34,683 bases of DNA from the NCBI GenBank assembly GCA_030066045.1, contig JASJCJ010000092.1:1-34683 (forward strand). Direction: 5' to 3'. How positions within the stretch are numbered: the stretch's first letter is position 1; every line of letters begins with the position of its first letter. The translations under genes were made by a program, and so were the position numbers. Source of the stretch: Calothrix sp. MO_167.B12. GTDB taxonomy: Bacteria > Cyanobacteriota > Cyanobacteriia > Cyanobacteriales > Nostocaceae. Shown here piece by piece: positions 1 to 8,228 of this stretch. The notes under the pieces are model-generated. The model was not told the origin of the DNA. It was given only the letters and a program-made list of their open reading frames with translations, and did not search any database.

Positions 1-240
1 CAAGAACGTTGGATTCTCAATCATTTAAATCAAATTGATGCAAAAGTGTTTTTACCTTTAGGCGCTTGCCTTGATTTTTATACTGGCAATGTATACAGAG
101 GTCCGCGTTGGATGACTGATCGTGGACTGGAGTGGTTAACAAGATTGATCACAGAACCTCAACGCCTGTGGGAACGCTATGTGGTTGGAAATCCACTGTT
201 TTTATATCGTGTTTTGCGGGAGAGGTTAGGAAAGTTTTGA
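1..240 (+). CDS. WecG/TagA/CpsF-family glycosyltransferase, C-terminal part (5' end outside window)
   Basis: The reading frame is open from base 1 and ends at TGA 238-240, giving the last 79 residues of a longer protein. The visible part contains the family's C-terminal signature: a GACLDF segment, then RGPRWM, then GLEWL-x-RL and EP-x-RLWERY. In this family these transfer N-acetylmannosaminyl or related sugars from UDP-sugars onto polyprenyl-linked intermediates of surface polymers. The donor and acceptor cannot be read from this fragment. An internal GTG at 46 could be taken for a start, but the frame is open and family-like upstream of it, so the gene is truncated by the window edge rather than short. 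Downstream sugar-phosphate transferase and epimerase genes fit a surface-polysaccharide setting. Confidence 0.85.
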   Translation, partial: QERWILNHLNQIDAKVFLPLGACLDFYTGNVYRGPRWMTDRGLEWLTRLITEPQRLWERYVVGNPLFLYRVLRERLGKF

Positions 241-395
241 ATCCATGCTAAATATTTTCCAATTGAATTATATGGTGAACAAAGACTACATAAGTTTTGA
301 GTAAAATAGCGGATGAGCGATCGCATCTAAACTCAAAATTCATGGTTACAATACATAAGAGACGTAAACAGCGTCAATTTGTTTTTATTGGTTAT

Positions 396-401
396 GAGGA
401 G
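396..401 (+). promoter_or_regulatory. Ribosome-binding site deciding the cysC start
   Basis: GAGGAG seven bases before ATG 409. This decides between three in-frame candidates (379 TTG, 394 ATG, 409 ATG) in favour of 409. Confidence 0.7.
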
Positions 402-408
402 TAATGAA

Positions 409-987
409 ATGCAAATACAACAAAATGGTATGACAGTTTGGTTCACTGGCTTGAGCGGTGCTGGTAAAACTACCATCTGTCGGGCAGTAGAGGAAAAGCT
501 ACGCTCTCAAGGATATAAAGTTGAGGTTCTCGATGGTGACATAGTACGCGAGAACCTCACCAAGGGATTAGGCTTTAGTAAAGCAGATAGAGACGAGAAC
601 ATTCGTCGCATTGGATTTGTAGCACATTTACTAACTCGTAATGGTGTAATTGTATTAGTCTCGGCAATTTCTCCATACCGCGAGATTAGAAATGAAGTTA
701 GAAATAAGATTGGTAATTTTATTGAAGTTTATGTCAATGCTCCACTCAAAGTTTGTGAGCAGAGAGATGTAAAAGGCTTATATAAAAGAGCTAGAGCTGG
801 AGAAATTAAAAACTTTACGGGGATTGATGACCCTTATGAACCACCAACCCAGCCTGAAGTTGAATGTAGAACAGATGGAGAAAACTTAGAAGAGAGCGTA
901 GATAAAGTTTTAAGTACTATTCAAAAATACTCTCTCGAATCTCAATTTCAACTCATGAATCATGAGGTATATGAAGGAAAAATATAA
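409..987 (+). CDS. cysC: Adenylylsulfate (APS) kinase
   Basis: Phosphorylates adenosine 5'-phosphosulfate with ATP to give PAPS, the sulfate donor for sulfotransferases and for PAPS reduction; cytosolic. The 192-residue product has the P-loop GLSGAGKTT at residues 14-22, the DGD motif at 42-44, and the downstream SAISPYR and [10 protein letters not shown][12 protein letters not shown] blocks characteristic of APS kinases. Length is normal for a stand-alone CysC. The start at ATG 409 is chosen because GAGGAG at 396-401 lies seven bases upstream; an in-frame ATG at 394 and a TTG at 379 would place the start on or before that ribosome-binding site. ATP sulfurylase follows 201 bp downstream, so the pair covers both steps of sulfate activation. 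Confidence 0.93.
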   Translation: MQIQQNGMTVWFTGLSGAGKTTICRAVEEKLRSQGYKVEVLDGDIVRENLTKGLGFSKADRDENIRRIGFVAHLLTRNGVIVLVSAISPYREIRNEVRNKIGNFIEVYVNAPLKVCEQRDVKGLYKRARAGEIKNFTGIDDPYEPPTQPEVECRTDGENLEESVDKVLSTIQKYSLESQFQLMNHEVYEGKI

Positions 988-1049
988 TTGCAATAGGGTT
1001 AATCTAATATAAGTTATACCGATGCAATAAATTGCAACATATTCTTCGG

Positions 1050-1076
1050 TAGAGACGTAGCATTGCTACGTCTCTA
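1050..1076. repeat. Perfect 13-bp inverted repeat (dispersed cyanobacterial palindrome)
   Basis: Arms TAGAGACGTAGCA (1050-1062) and TGCTACGTCTCTA (1064-1076) around a single base, in the cysC-sat spacer. A degraded relative starts near 2611. It has no T-run, so it looks like a dispersed palindromic repeat rather than a terminator, although it could form a strong hairpin between the two genes if they are cotranscribed. Confidence 0.8.
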
Positions 1077-1188
1077 CAAGGATTTATTTGTCACATTCTT
1101 TTTAGCGATCGCTACAGGCTTAATTTTACGTTCTGATTTTCACGCTGAGTCAAATTTTACACCAAAATCATCAAGAGGAAAGTAAATA

Positions 1189-2364
1189 ATGTTATCCACG
1201 AATAATTTGATTACAGCTCATGGTGGTGAACTTATAGATTGTCGCCTGCACGGACAAGAACGCCTGAATATCTTAGAAAAAGCTCAACATCTTCCTTGCC
1301 TGACACTTTCTACCCGTAACATTGCTGATTTAGAATGTATCACTACAGGAGTTTACAGCCCTCTAACAGGTTTTGTAGGCGAGAATGAATACTACTCTAT
1401 CGTTAAAGATATGCGTCTTGACTCGGGTCTTGCTTGGAGTATTCCGGTTACATTGCAAGTCCCTGAGTCTATTGCTTCTGTTTACCAGTTAGATTCAGAA
1501 ATTGCCTTGGCTCATCCGAATGGAGAGATCCTGGCTGTGATGACAATTACTAGTAAATTCAAGCCGGATCGAGAACTAGAAGCTCAGAAAGTATATCTGA
1601 CCACCGATGATGCACATCCTGGGGTCAAAGGAATGTATGCAGAGGGAGAAGTTTACCTTGGTGGTCCAGTGAAGTTGATTAACCCCATTCCTTACAATGA
1701 CTTTCTCCAGCATCGCCTGACTCCAGAAGAAACTAGAAGGGAGTTTGAAAAAAATAATTGGAATCGGATTGTTGCTTTTCAGACTCGCAATCCGATCCAT
1801 CGTGCCCATGAGTATATTACCAAGATAGCTCTAGAACTTGTGGATGGACTATTTATCAATCCTCTAGTGGGTATGACAAAAGCTGATGACATTCCTGCTA
1901 GCGTGCGTATGCGCTGTTATCTTGCTCTGATGGATAAATACTACCCCCAAAACCGAGTATTTTTGAGTGTGTTTCCTGCCGCTATGCGCTATGCTGGACC
2001 TAGAGAAGCAATTATGCATGCGATCGCTCGTCAAAATTATGGTTGTACCCACTTCATTGTTGGACGAGACCACGCGGGTGTTGGTTCCTACTATGGAACA
2101 TACGATGCACAGCATATCTTTGATCAGTTTACACCCCAAGAATTGGCGATCGCTCCTTTGAAATTCGATCATGCTTTCTACTGCACTCGTACCCAGTCAA
2201 TGGCAACAGCTAAAACTAGTCCTAGTAGCCCTTCTGAAAGAATACATTTATCAGGTACTAAGGTCCGCGAGATGCTCAAAAATGGTCAGACACCACCTCC
2301 AGAATTCTCTCGTCCCGAAGTTGCAGACATTTTAGTTTCCTCGATGAGTCTAGCTAATGCTTAG
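1189..2364 (+). CDS. sat: Sulfate adenylyltransferase (ATP sulfurylase)
   Basis: Joins sulfate to ATP to form APS and pyrophosphate, the first step of sulfate assimilation; cytosolic. The 391-residue product has the active-site motif QTRNPIHRAH at residues 198-207 and GRDHAG from residue 292, both hallmarks of the monofunctional Sat/MET3 family. There is no C-terminal APS-kinase-like domain, in line with the separate cysC upstream. ATG 1189 is preceded by AGAGGAAA about ten bases upstream. Together with cysC it yields PAPS. No sulfotransferase or PAPS reductase is visible in the window, so the sink for PAPS is unknown here. A repeat-rich spacer follows the stop. Confidence 0.95.
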   Translation: MLSTNNLITAHGGELIDCRLHGQERLNILEKAQHLPCLTLSTRNIADLECITTGVYSPLTGFVGENEYYSIVKDMRLDSGLAWSIPVTLQVPESIASVYQLDSEIALAHPNGEILAVMTITSKFKPDRELEAQKVYLTTDDAHPGVKGMYAEGEVYLGGPVKLINPIPYNDFLQHRLTPEETRREFEKNNWNRIVAFQTRNPIHRAHEYITKIALELVDGLFINPLVGMTKADDIPASVRMRCYLALMDKYYPQNRVFLSVFPAAMRYAGPREAIMHAIARQNYGCTHFIVGRDHAGVGSYYGTYDAQHIFDQFTPQELAIAPLKFDHAFYCTRTQSMATAKTSPSSPSERIHLSGTKVREMLKNGQTPPPEFSRPEVADILVSSMSLANA

Positions 2365-2370
2365 TACTCT

Positions 2371-2490
2371 GTCCCATTAATTTTGATAGTTTATTGTAGT
2401 GTGGACCCCAAAGCCCCCTTTCTGGAAACAGGGAGCGAGACGCTCCCACTACAATTGTTTTATCCCTCATAGCTAATGTGGTGTAACATT
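2371..2490 (-). repeat. Dispersed palindromic repeat, inverted copy of the one near 16.5 kb
   Basis: The segment beginning GTCCCATTAATTTTGATAG and containing the hairpin GGGAGCG-AGA-CGCTCCC (2431-2447) followed by ACTACAATTGTTT is the reverse complement of the element at about 16495-16604. The same hairpin core also occurs at 16395-16411. Non-coding, MITE-like. The outer boundaries are approximate. Confidence 0.75.
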
Positions 2491-2526
2491 AGTATTATAT
2501 TTCATTTATTATCAGGGGTAACAGCT

Positions 2527-2710
2527 CCCCGACTTCTTAAAGGATATTGCTGGTGAATCAGGGGTATTGCCCCTCACACACATCATGATTTTTCACCATC
2601 CTACCAGATGTAGAGACGTAGTAATGCTAAGTCTGTAACCAACCAATTTGTGGGCATATGGGGGGTATTAGCCCCTATTTGCTATTTCTATCCTTAAAGA
2701 AGTCGGAGAT
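2527..2710. repeat. MITE-like element with 20-bp terminal inverted repeats
   Basis: The left end CCCCGACTTCTTAAAGGATA (2527-2546) and the right end at 2691-2710, whose complement reads CTCCGACTTCTTTAAGGATA, form near-perfect terminal inverted repeats about 184 bp apart. The interior has GGGG/CCCC hairpins and a degenerate copy of the palindrome at 1050, but no open frame of note. The end sequence is related to the CCCGACTTCTT hairpins after each 19-kb precursor gene and at 31630. The spacer 2365-2813 is otherwise free of genes. Confidence 0.7.
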
Positions 2711-2813
2711 ATAAACACCTACGACTCTTTAACTACCTCTAGACATCTACCTTATTGATTTACCATCATCAGAATCACATTCAACAGCAAAAATACGAGA
2801 AAAATTAGGAACA

Positions 2814-4244
2814 ATGATTTCCAATCCCATTTCACCACCATTAGTCAATCTCAAACCAGATATCAGAACAGCCCAAGTTACGACGATACAAAAAGGATTA
2901 GCAATTAAATTATTCCGGGTAGCAATACTCGTATTACTAGATGTCATAGCTCTAACCGTAGCATGGAATTTAGCAGTTATATATGGGGCAACAGTAGAAT
3001 CACCTTGGACACAAGAATCTTCTTTTTTGCTACTAACTATCACTGTACAAATAGGTGTGATTGCAGCTAGAAAACTATACAAAGCAGGTAGTAATCGTCG
3101 TAACTATTTAGATATTATCAAAGCTGTCTCTCTAGGAGAATCTTTTCTCTTACTTGTCGCTTTTTTATATGCACCACATTACTATGTATCTCGTTCAACT
3201 TTCCTCCTGTTTTGGATATTATCGATAGTCTTAATCTGTACCAGCCGCTTGTTATTTGATTTTGTCACTAACCTGTTACGTGATAAAGGAGCCATTCGTC
3301 ACCCTATTATTTTGATTACCGATCACGAAGACGAAAAGCATCATATTAAATTAATAGAAACAGAGAATTGTTACAACATTCAGAAAATTGCCGATCCTAG
3401 CTGTCTAGATTTAGCTAAGAGAGAGACAACATTTAAAGAGCTACGCAAACAGGGAATAGTAGAAGCTTTTGTCTCTTGGAATGCAATTAAAAATCGTCTG
3501 TATATCTCTTGGCATTTTCAAAATGCTGGTATTACCTTACGGATACTCCCAAATAAGGAAATTTCTTATCCCAAATCCTTATTATGGAATACTAATGAAG
3601 TTAAATTTATAACAATTCCAGCACCAATAATTACAGGAAGTGATTTTTGGATCAAGCGATGTTTTGATGTTGTTTTTGCAAGTATTTTATTATTTTTCTT
3701 TTCACCTTTGTATTTATCGATTGCAGTATTGATTAGGTTAGATTCTCCTGGATCAGTCTTTTTTAAACAAGAAAGAATTGGTTTGCATGGTCAGAAGTTC
3801 AGGATTTGGAAATTCCGGACAATGGTTGCGAATGCAGAGAAATTACAAGCAGCCTTAGAAGCCAAGAATGAAATCAAAGATGGTGTGTTGTTTAAGGTTA
3901 AAGATGATCCTCGCATCACCCATATTGGTAAATTTTTGCGTCGTTACAGCTTGGATGAATTGCCACAATTGTTCAATGTTTTATTGGGTCAAATGAGTCT
4001 TGTTGGGCCTCGCCCTTTACCAAAGAGAGATGTCAGTAAATTTACAAAAAAACACTTCATTCGCCAAGAAGTTTTACCTGGCATCACAGGATTATGGCAA
4101 GTTTCTGGTCGCTCTAATATTGAGAGTTTTGAAGATGCGGTCAAACTGGACATTAACTACATTGAAAATTGGTCACTCTGGCTAGATTTGCGAATTTTAC
4201 TCAAAACAGTGAAGGTAGTCTTGCAAAAGACAGGTGCCTATTAA
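2814..4244 (+). CDS. Polyprenyl-phosphate sugar-1-phosphate transferase (exopolysaccharide initiating enzyme)
   Basis: Transfers a sugar-1-phosphate from a nucleotide sugar to polyprenyl phosphate, the first membrane step in building exopolysaccharide or capsule repeat units. The 476-residue product has several N-terminal membrane helices (about residues 25-145), a central soluble region, another helix near 280-305, and a complete C-terminal bacterial sugar transferase domain from about residue 280: KRCFDVV, FFKQERIG, KFRTM, DDPRITHIGKFLRRYSLDEL, SLVGPRP, and PGITGLWQVSGR. This is the WcaJ/GumD-like class; the sugar (glucose, galactose or another) cannot be read from sequence. ATG 2814 has AGGA just upstream. 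The surrounding glycosyltransferase, PAPS and epimerase genes suggest a surface polysaccharide that may be sulfated, but that link is inference. Confidence 0.92.
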   Translation: MISNPISPPLVNLKPDIRTAQVTTIQKGLAIKLFRVAILVLLDVIALTVAWNLAVIYGATVESPWTQESSFLLLTITVQIGVIAARKLYKAGSNRRNYLDIIKAVSLGESFLLLVAFLYAPHYYVSRSTFLLFWILSIVLICTSRLLFDFVTNLLRDKGAIRHPIILITDHEDEKHHIKLIETENCYNIQKIADPSCLDLAKRETTFKELRKQGIVEAFVSWNAIKNRLYISWHFQNAGITLRILPNKEISYPKSLLWNTNEVKFITIPAPIITGSDFWIKRCFDVVFASILLFFFSPLYLSIAVLIRLDSPGSVFFKQERIGLHGQKFRIWKFRTMVANAEKLQAALEAKNEIKDGVLFKVKDDPRITHIGKFLRRYSLDELPQLFNVLLGQMSLVGPRPLPKRDVSKFTKKHFIRQEVLPGITGLWQVSGRSNIESFEDAVKLDINYIENWSLWLDLRILLKTVKVVLQKTGAY

Positions 4245-4250
4245 TTTATG

Positions 4251-4364
4251 ATATGAAATCCGGTTAAATACTTATCGCTAAGAGCGCAGTAATGTAGGGT
4301 GAGAAAGAATTTCAATATTTTTGCACCATGTCCTTAATGATAACTAATTTACCGGATTTCATAT
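4251..4364. mobile_element. Miniature inverted-repeat element (~114 bp)
   Basis: The left end (from ATATGAAATCCGGT at 4251) and the right end (ACCGGATTTCATAT, ending at 4364) are inverted repeats matching at 23 of 26 positions. The interior has no coding capacity. It begins seven bases after the preceding stop codon. Typical of a non-autonomous MITE; no transposase of this type lies in the window and no clear target duplication is seen. Confidence 0.75.
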
Positions 4365-4602
4365 GACAAGTTTAGTACTGAATTGGTGAATAAATAGCTT
4401 GATAAGTATTTATTTTAAACTCAGCCTGACTGGGTTATTTTAGTTGCTTAATCTAGATTGTATAATTTATTTTTCCGAATGTTATTGTAATTGTATTGCG
4501 ATTTTAATGTTTGTATGAAGAGGATCTAATTACACCGCAGATATAGAGCATATATAGTAGCATTACTTGTGTCAATGTTAATCATGCTACTATTTACTTC
4601 AA
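4365..4602 (+). promoter_or_regulatory. Spacer with possible promoter elements shared with the lasso cluster
   Basis: AT-rich leader of the HAD/UbiA gene. It carries TATTGTAATTGTA (4483), TAATTACA (4528) and AGTAGCATTAC (4556) in that order. Nearly the same three words, in the same order, precede the PqqD-like gene at 8131, 8164 and 8182. The spacings are shorter there by 12 and 10 bp. Suggestive only. Confidence 0.3.
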
Positions 4603-6144
4603 ATGCTTAAGACAGAAGTTAATAATGTCAATAATATAGTCGCGAAAAAACAAATACATTCGGATGAAGTAGTACACCTGATTCAGACTGCACAGAAAAA
4701 TACGCCAATCCTTATAGATTTTGATGAGACTATATTTCTACGCAATTCCACGGAAGAATATCTCAATAGTTTACGACCTCGTATATTAGGAGCTATATTA
4801 TTAAGCATTTTGAGTTTTCTTAAACCCTGGAATTGGCTACCTAGTCCAATTAAAGGAGAATCATCGAGGGATTGGCTCAGAGTGGTCGTTGCAACTATAT
4901 TTTTCCCTTGGACTTTAATTTTGTGGCAATGGCAAGCAAAACAACTTGCTCTGGCTTATGGCAACACAACTTTGATTCAAGCAATTAATCAAAATTATCA
5001 GGCAAATGTAATTATTGCTACTCTTGGCTTCGACTTTATTGTACGTCCCATAGCTAAACACTTACCTATAGATGTCAATGATATTGATATAATAGGTTGT
5101 CGCTTTTGGAAGGGTGTTATAGACCGTTTTCAGGGTAAATTAGCGATGGTGACTAATAAATTGGGTGATGAGATAGTTAAGCATTCCATTGTCATTACTG
5201 ATTCCATACAAGATTTACCATTACTCTCTTTCGTTTCCAAACCTTGTCTTATTGTTTGGTCAGAGGCAAAAACTGTCCATGCAATGGATGATGTATATAT
5301 CCCATTTTTTTATATTGAACGTGTTAAGAGAAAACCAGGATATTTTCTCAAAGAAATTCTGGGTAATGACTTGTTCTGCTTAATCCTTGCTTCTAGCTGG
5401 CTAAGTTCACATCCTATTTCCCATGCCATTAGTCTTACATTCCTCATGCTCTCTTTCTGGTGCATCTATGAAGTTGGTTATATGGAAAATGATTTGGTAA
5501 GTGAAAAATTTGAGAAGAAGCCAGTTTTATCAGAAAACTATCAACGTTACAAAAAAAGAATAAATTTATGGCAGCCTTGGATTTGGTCAGCAGTCTTTGC
5601 TATTCCTGGAATCATACTTTTGGAATCTTCTCAGGGAATGATTAATGATGTTTTAAATACTTCATTAAATACTTTCCAATTACAAAGAATTGCGATTGAT
5701 TCTATATGTTGGCTTGCTTTATTAATTTTTGTCAGACTTACCTACTGGATATACAATCATCTTGATAAGAAGACTAGAGTCTGGATTTACCCAATATTGC
5801 AAGTTTGTAGATATTTCGGTTTCTTAGTTCTAACTGCAACAAATGTCATTGGTACAATGATATTGGTTGCCCAAGTCATTTCTCGTTGGATTATCTATAT
5901 GATTTATCGATATGCCCAAGGCAATTGGTCTAATTCATATAAAAACATAATACAATTACTTCTTTGCTTAATATTTGGTTTATTAATAACAGCAGTTACA
6001 ATTGGTACTCACGATACTTCTATTTTATATAGCTTGCAAGTATGTATCATTTTTATATACTGCATTTGTCGTGGACGACGTCTTCCTCTGGAAATCATTC
6101 GGACAGCTCGTCCAATCTGGCAAGACCACTGGGGTGTACAATAA
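4603..6144 (+). CDS. HAD-phosphatase / UbiA-like polytopic membrane fusion protein
   Basis: A 513-residue protein with two parts. Residues about 30-215 carry all four haloacid-dehalogenase motifs: D39-F-D41-E-T43, T140 in IIATLGF, K186, and D200...D204 in TDSIQDLPLL; a hydrophobic segment (about 60-110) is inserted as a cap. Residues about 250-500 are a multi-helix membrane domain with YMENDLVSEKFEKKP near 293-307, which resembles the first Asp-rich motif of UbiA prenyltransferases but with Glu/Lys where Asp is usual. Such HAD-UbiA fusions are related to enzymes that act on polyprenyl-linked phospho-sugars, but no substrate can be assigned. ATG 4603 lacks an obvious ribosome-binding site. Its neighbours are surface-polysaccharide and peptide-modification genes. 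Confidence 0.7.
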   Translation: MLKTEVNNVNNIVAKKQIHSDEVVHLIQTAQKNTPILIDFDETIFLRNSTEEYLNSLRPRILGAILLSILSFLKPWNWLPSPIKGESSRDWLRVVVATIFFPWTLILWQWQAKQLALAYGNTTLIQAINQNYQANVIIATLGFDFIVRPIAKHLPIDVNDIDIIGCRFWKGVIDRFQGKLAMVTNKLGDEIVKHSIVITDSIQDLPLLSFVSKPCLIVWSEAKTVHAMDDVYIPFFYIERVKRKPGYFLKEILGNDLFCLILASSWLSSHPISHAISLTFLMLSFWCIYEVGYMENDLVSEKFEKKPVLSENYQRYKKRINLWQPWIWSAVFAIPGIILLESSQGMINDVLNTSLNTFQLQRIAIDSICWLALLIFVRLTYWIYNHLDKKTRVWIYPILQVCRYFGFLVLTATNVIGTMILVAQVISRWIIYMIYRYAQGNWSNSYKNIIQLLLCLIFGLLITAVTIGTHDTSILYSLQVCIIFIYCICRGRRLPLEIIRTARPIWQDHWGVQ

Positions 6145-6229
6145 TTAAAAAAATTAGCGTTGTTGAATTAAGATATAAATTTGTCTCACGCTCCAGATGC
6201 TCCAGGCACAGAGAGAAATATTTACAAGT

Positions 6230-6345
6230 AACTGGGTCAAATTAAATATAAAATCTCACCCCGCCTGACGGCACCCCTCTCCTTAATAAGGAGAGGGGCT
6301 GGGGGTGAGGTAAGCATCTTACATTTAATTCCACCTATCTACTTA
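6230..6345 (+). repeat. Dispersed repeat copy 1 (direct repeat of 7812-7925)
   Basis: Begins AACTGGGTCAAATTAAAT, has a central hairpin CCCCTCTCCTTA/TAAGGAGAGGGG, and ends ACATTTAATTCCACCTAT. Inner ends AATTAAAT/ATTTAATT are inverted. A second copy in the same orientation lies at 7812-7925, so the pair brackets the nucleotidyltransferase-like gene. The rest of the 6145-6433 spacer shows no gene. Confidence 0.75.
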
Positions 6346-6433
6346 GTTTAAAATACCTGCCTGATTTTTAAGTTTGATATTCAATTCAATAACGCTAAAA
6401 AATTTATTCTGACAAAAAAACAATATCTATAAG

Positions 6434-7681
6434 ATGATAAATCTCATTTCATCCCCAGTCAGAGTTGTGAGAACTCAGTTAGAAAATGAATTACTTTTTT
6501 GCTGTGCTCGCACTTCCATAGATAACAAAACAGCTGAACGCATTCAAGTTTTACTACAAGAAGACATCAACTGGTCTTATTTGGTAGATATTGCTGCTCG
6601 TCATGGAGTTATACCCCTTCTCTACAAAAACTTAAATAACATATCCCCAAAAACTATTCCTCAAAATGTCTTGTCTCAGTTACAGACAATTTTTCACACC
6701 AATACTGCCCAAAACTTATTCCTGAGCCACGAACTGCTCAAACTCCTGAATTTATTTGAGGCTAATGGTATTTCAGCTATCCCCTTCAAAGGACCAGTCC
6801 TTGCTGCTCAAGCCTACGGTAATGTATCACTACGAACATACTGCGATTTAGATATCTTGGTTAGAGAGAAAGACTTTCTCAAAGCTAAAGACTTATTAAA
6901 GTCTCAGGGATATTGCTCTACAGCTTGGTGGTTTTTGACAGAAGCCCAAGAAGTTGCTGTCAGCAAGGACTGGGGTGAGTATTCACTGGCACGCAACGAC
7001 AATATGGTACATATAGATCTACACAGTAGACTTATTGCGGGATACTTATTTACTTTATCTGCTGACTTAAATTATTTCTGGCAACATTTACAACCAGTAT
7101 CTTTTCTTGGCAAGAAAGTACTCAGTTTTCGGGCAGAAGATTTGCTTCTTTATCTTTGTATTCATGGGAGTAAAAGCTTTTGGGAAAAATTGGGATGGAT
7201 ATGTGATATTGCTCAACTTATCCAAAAACATGATATAGATTGGGAAGAATTACTTCCACAAGCAAAAACACTGGGTGTTGAGCGGATGCTTTTGCTGGGA
7301 TGCTTTTTAGCTAGCAATATTCTAGGAACAAATTTACCAGAAAAAGTCCAGAACAAAATTGATGCCGATGCACAAATTCCAGTCTTGGCAATACAAGTAA
7401 ATCAACGCCTTCGAGGTGAAACTAAATATCCGTGTCAAAAAGAGTATACCCTTCAAAGTTTTACTTTTCATTTCCAGGCTATGGAATGTTTAGAAGATAG
7501 ATTAAGGTATAGTCTCAAGTGTTTTATTACCTATATTAGTACCCCAATTAAAAGATTATTAAGACCAACTGCCAAAGACCGAGATTTTTTTCCTTTACCT
7601 CGCTCCGTTTATTTTCTCTATTATTTCCTCAGACCAATTCGGCTCTTAGTACAAAATAGAGCTAGAAATGTTGAATTTTAA
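6434..7681 (+). CDS. Nucleotidyltransferase-like protein of lasso-peptide clusters (PF14907 type)
   Basis: A 415-residue soluble protein. The family core is visible at residues 116-143: P-F-K119-G, then LAAQAYG, R134, and the metal-binding pattern D138-L-D140-ILV, followed by helices and KSQGY. This is the nucleotidyltransferase-fold family often found in lasso-peptide clusters. A relative, PsmN of the pseudomycoidin cluster, is reported to add hexose to the phosphorylated C-terminal serine made by the cluster kinase. By analogy it may add sugar to a phosphorylated peptide here; that is inference. It is encoded upstream of the B1-B2-C genes on the same strand but is separated from them by 547 bp, and it lies between direct repeats at 6230 and 7812, so it may have its own promoter. 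Confidence 0.75.
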   Translation: MINLISSPVRVVRTQLENELLFCCARTSIDNKTAERIQVLLQEDINWSYLVDIAARHGVIPLLYKNLNNISPKTIPQNVLSQLQTIFHTNTAQNLFLSHELLKLLNLFEANGISAIPFKGPVLAAQAYGNVSLRTYCDLDILVREKDFLKAKDLLKSQGYCSTAWWFLTEAQEVAVSKDWGEYSLARNDNMVHIDLHSRLIAGYLFTLSADLNYFWQHLQPVSFLGKKVLSFRAEDLLLYLCIHGSKSFWEKLGWICDIAQLIQKHDIDWEELLPQAKTLGVERMLLLGCFLASNILGTNLPEKVQNKIDADAQIPVLAIQVNQRLRGETKYPCQKEYTLQSFTFHFQAMECLEDRLRYSLKCFITYISTPIKRLLRPTAKDRDFFPLPRSVYFLYYFLRPIRLLVQNRARNVEF

Positions 7682-7811
7682 ATTTTAATATAGGGAATTA
7701 TTCTGGATATTCTTCTCAAGAATCTTCATCTTTTGATTCGGATTGAGAGAGCTATGACGTTAGTATGATACGCTTATCTTTACTTTCTTTTTGATTATCA
7801 TTATCATAAGG

Positions 7812-7925
7812 AACTGGGTCAAATTAAATGTAAAACCTCACCCCTAGCCCCTCTCCTTATCAAGGAGAGGGGTTTCTTCATGCGGGGCGATGTTTAGTGT
7901 TGCATTTAATTACTTCTACCTACTT
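7812..7925 (+). repeat. Dispersed repeat copy 2 (direct repeat of 6230-6345)
   Basis: Begins GAACTGGGTCAAATTAAATG, has the hairpin CCCCTCTCCTT/AAGGAGAGGGG, and ends GCATTTAATTACTTCTACC. Same orientation as the copy at 6230. It lies in the 7682-8228 spacer, which otherwise holds only an AT-rich presumed promoter region. Confidence 0.75.
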
Positions 7926-8228
7926 ATCGATTAATTTCTATACTTGGATGTATTGACAAAAATCATCCAATTTTTTATTCATAAATCATATCAATTCTGG
8001 CTACATTGGAATGAGAAAAAACTGCTCCAGAGGCTGAAAGCACAGAGAAAAAAGAAGGAGATAAAAAATCAATAATTACGATAGAAATGTAAAATATATC
8101 ATACAATAAAATTTATTTTTCTTCAGAGTTTATTGCAATTGTAATCCTTTTATAAAGAGACTGTAATTACAGCCTATCTACAGTAACATTACGATATACT
8201 ACTGTAAGTATTATTTCCTTTGAAGCAA

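Noticed and set aside
1864-2172. Minus-strand open frame inside sat
   Set aside because: Antisense shadow of a conserved enzyme gene; no start signals.
6042-6245. Open frame overlapping the end of the HAD/UbiA gene
   Set aside because: It lies in another frame of a well-supported gene and runs into a dispersed repeat.
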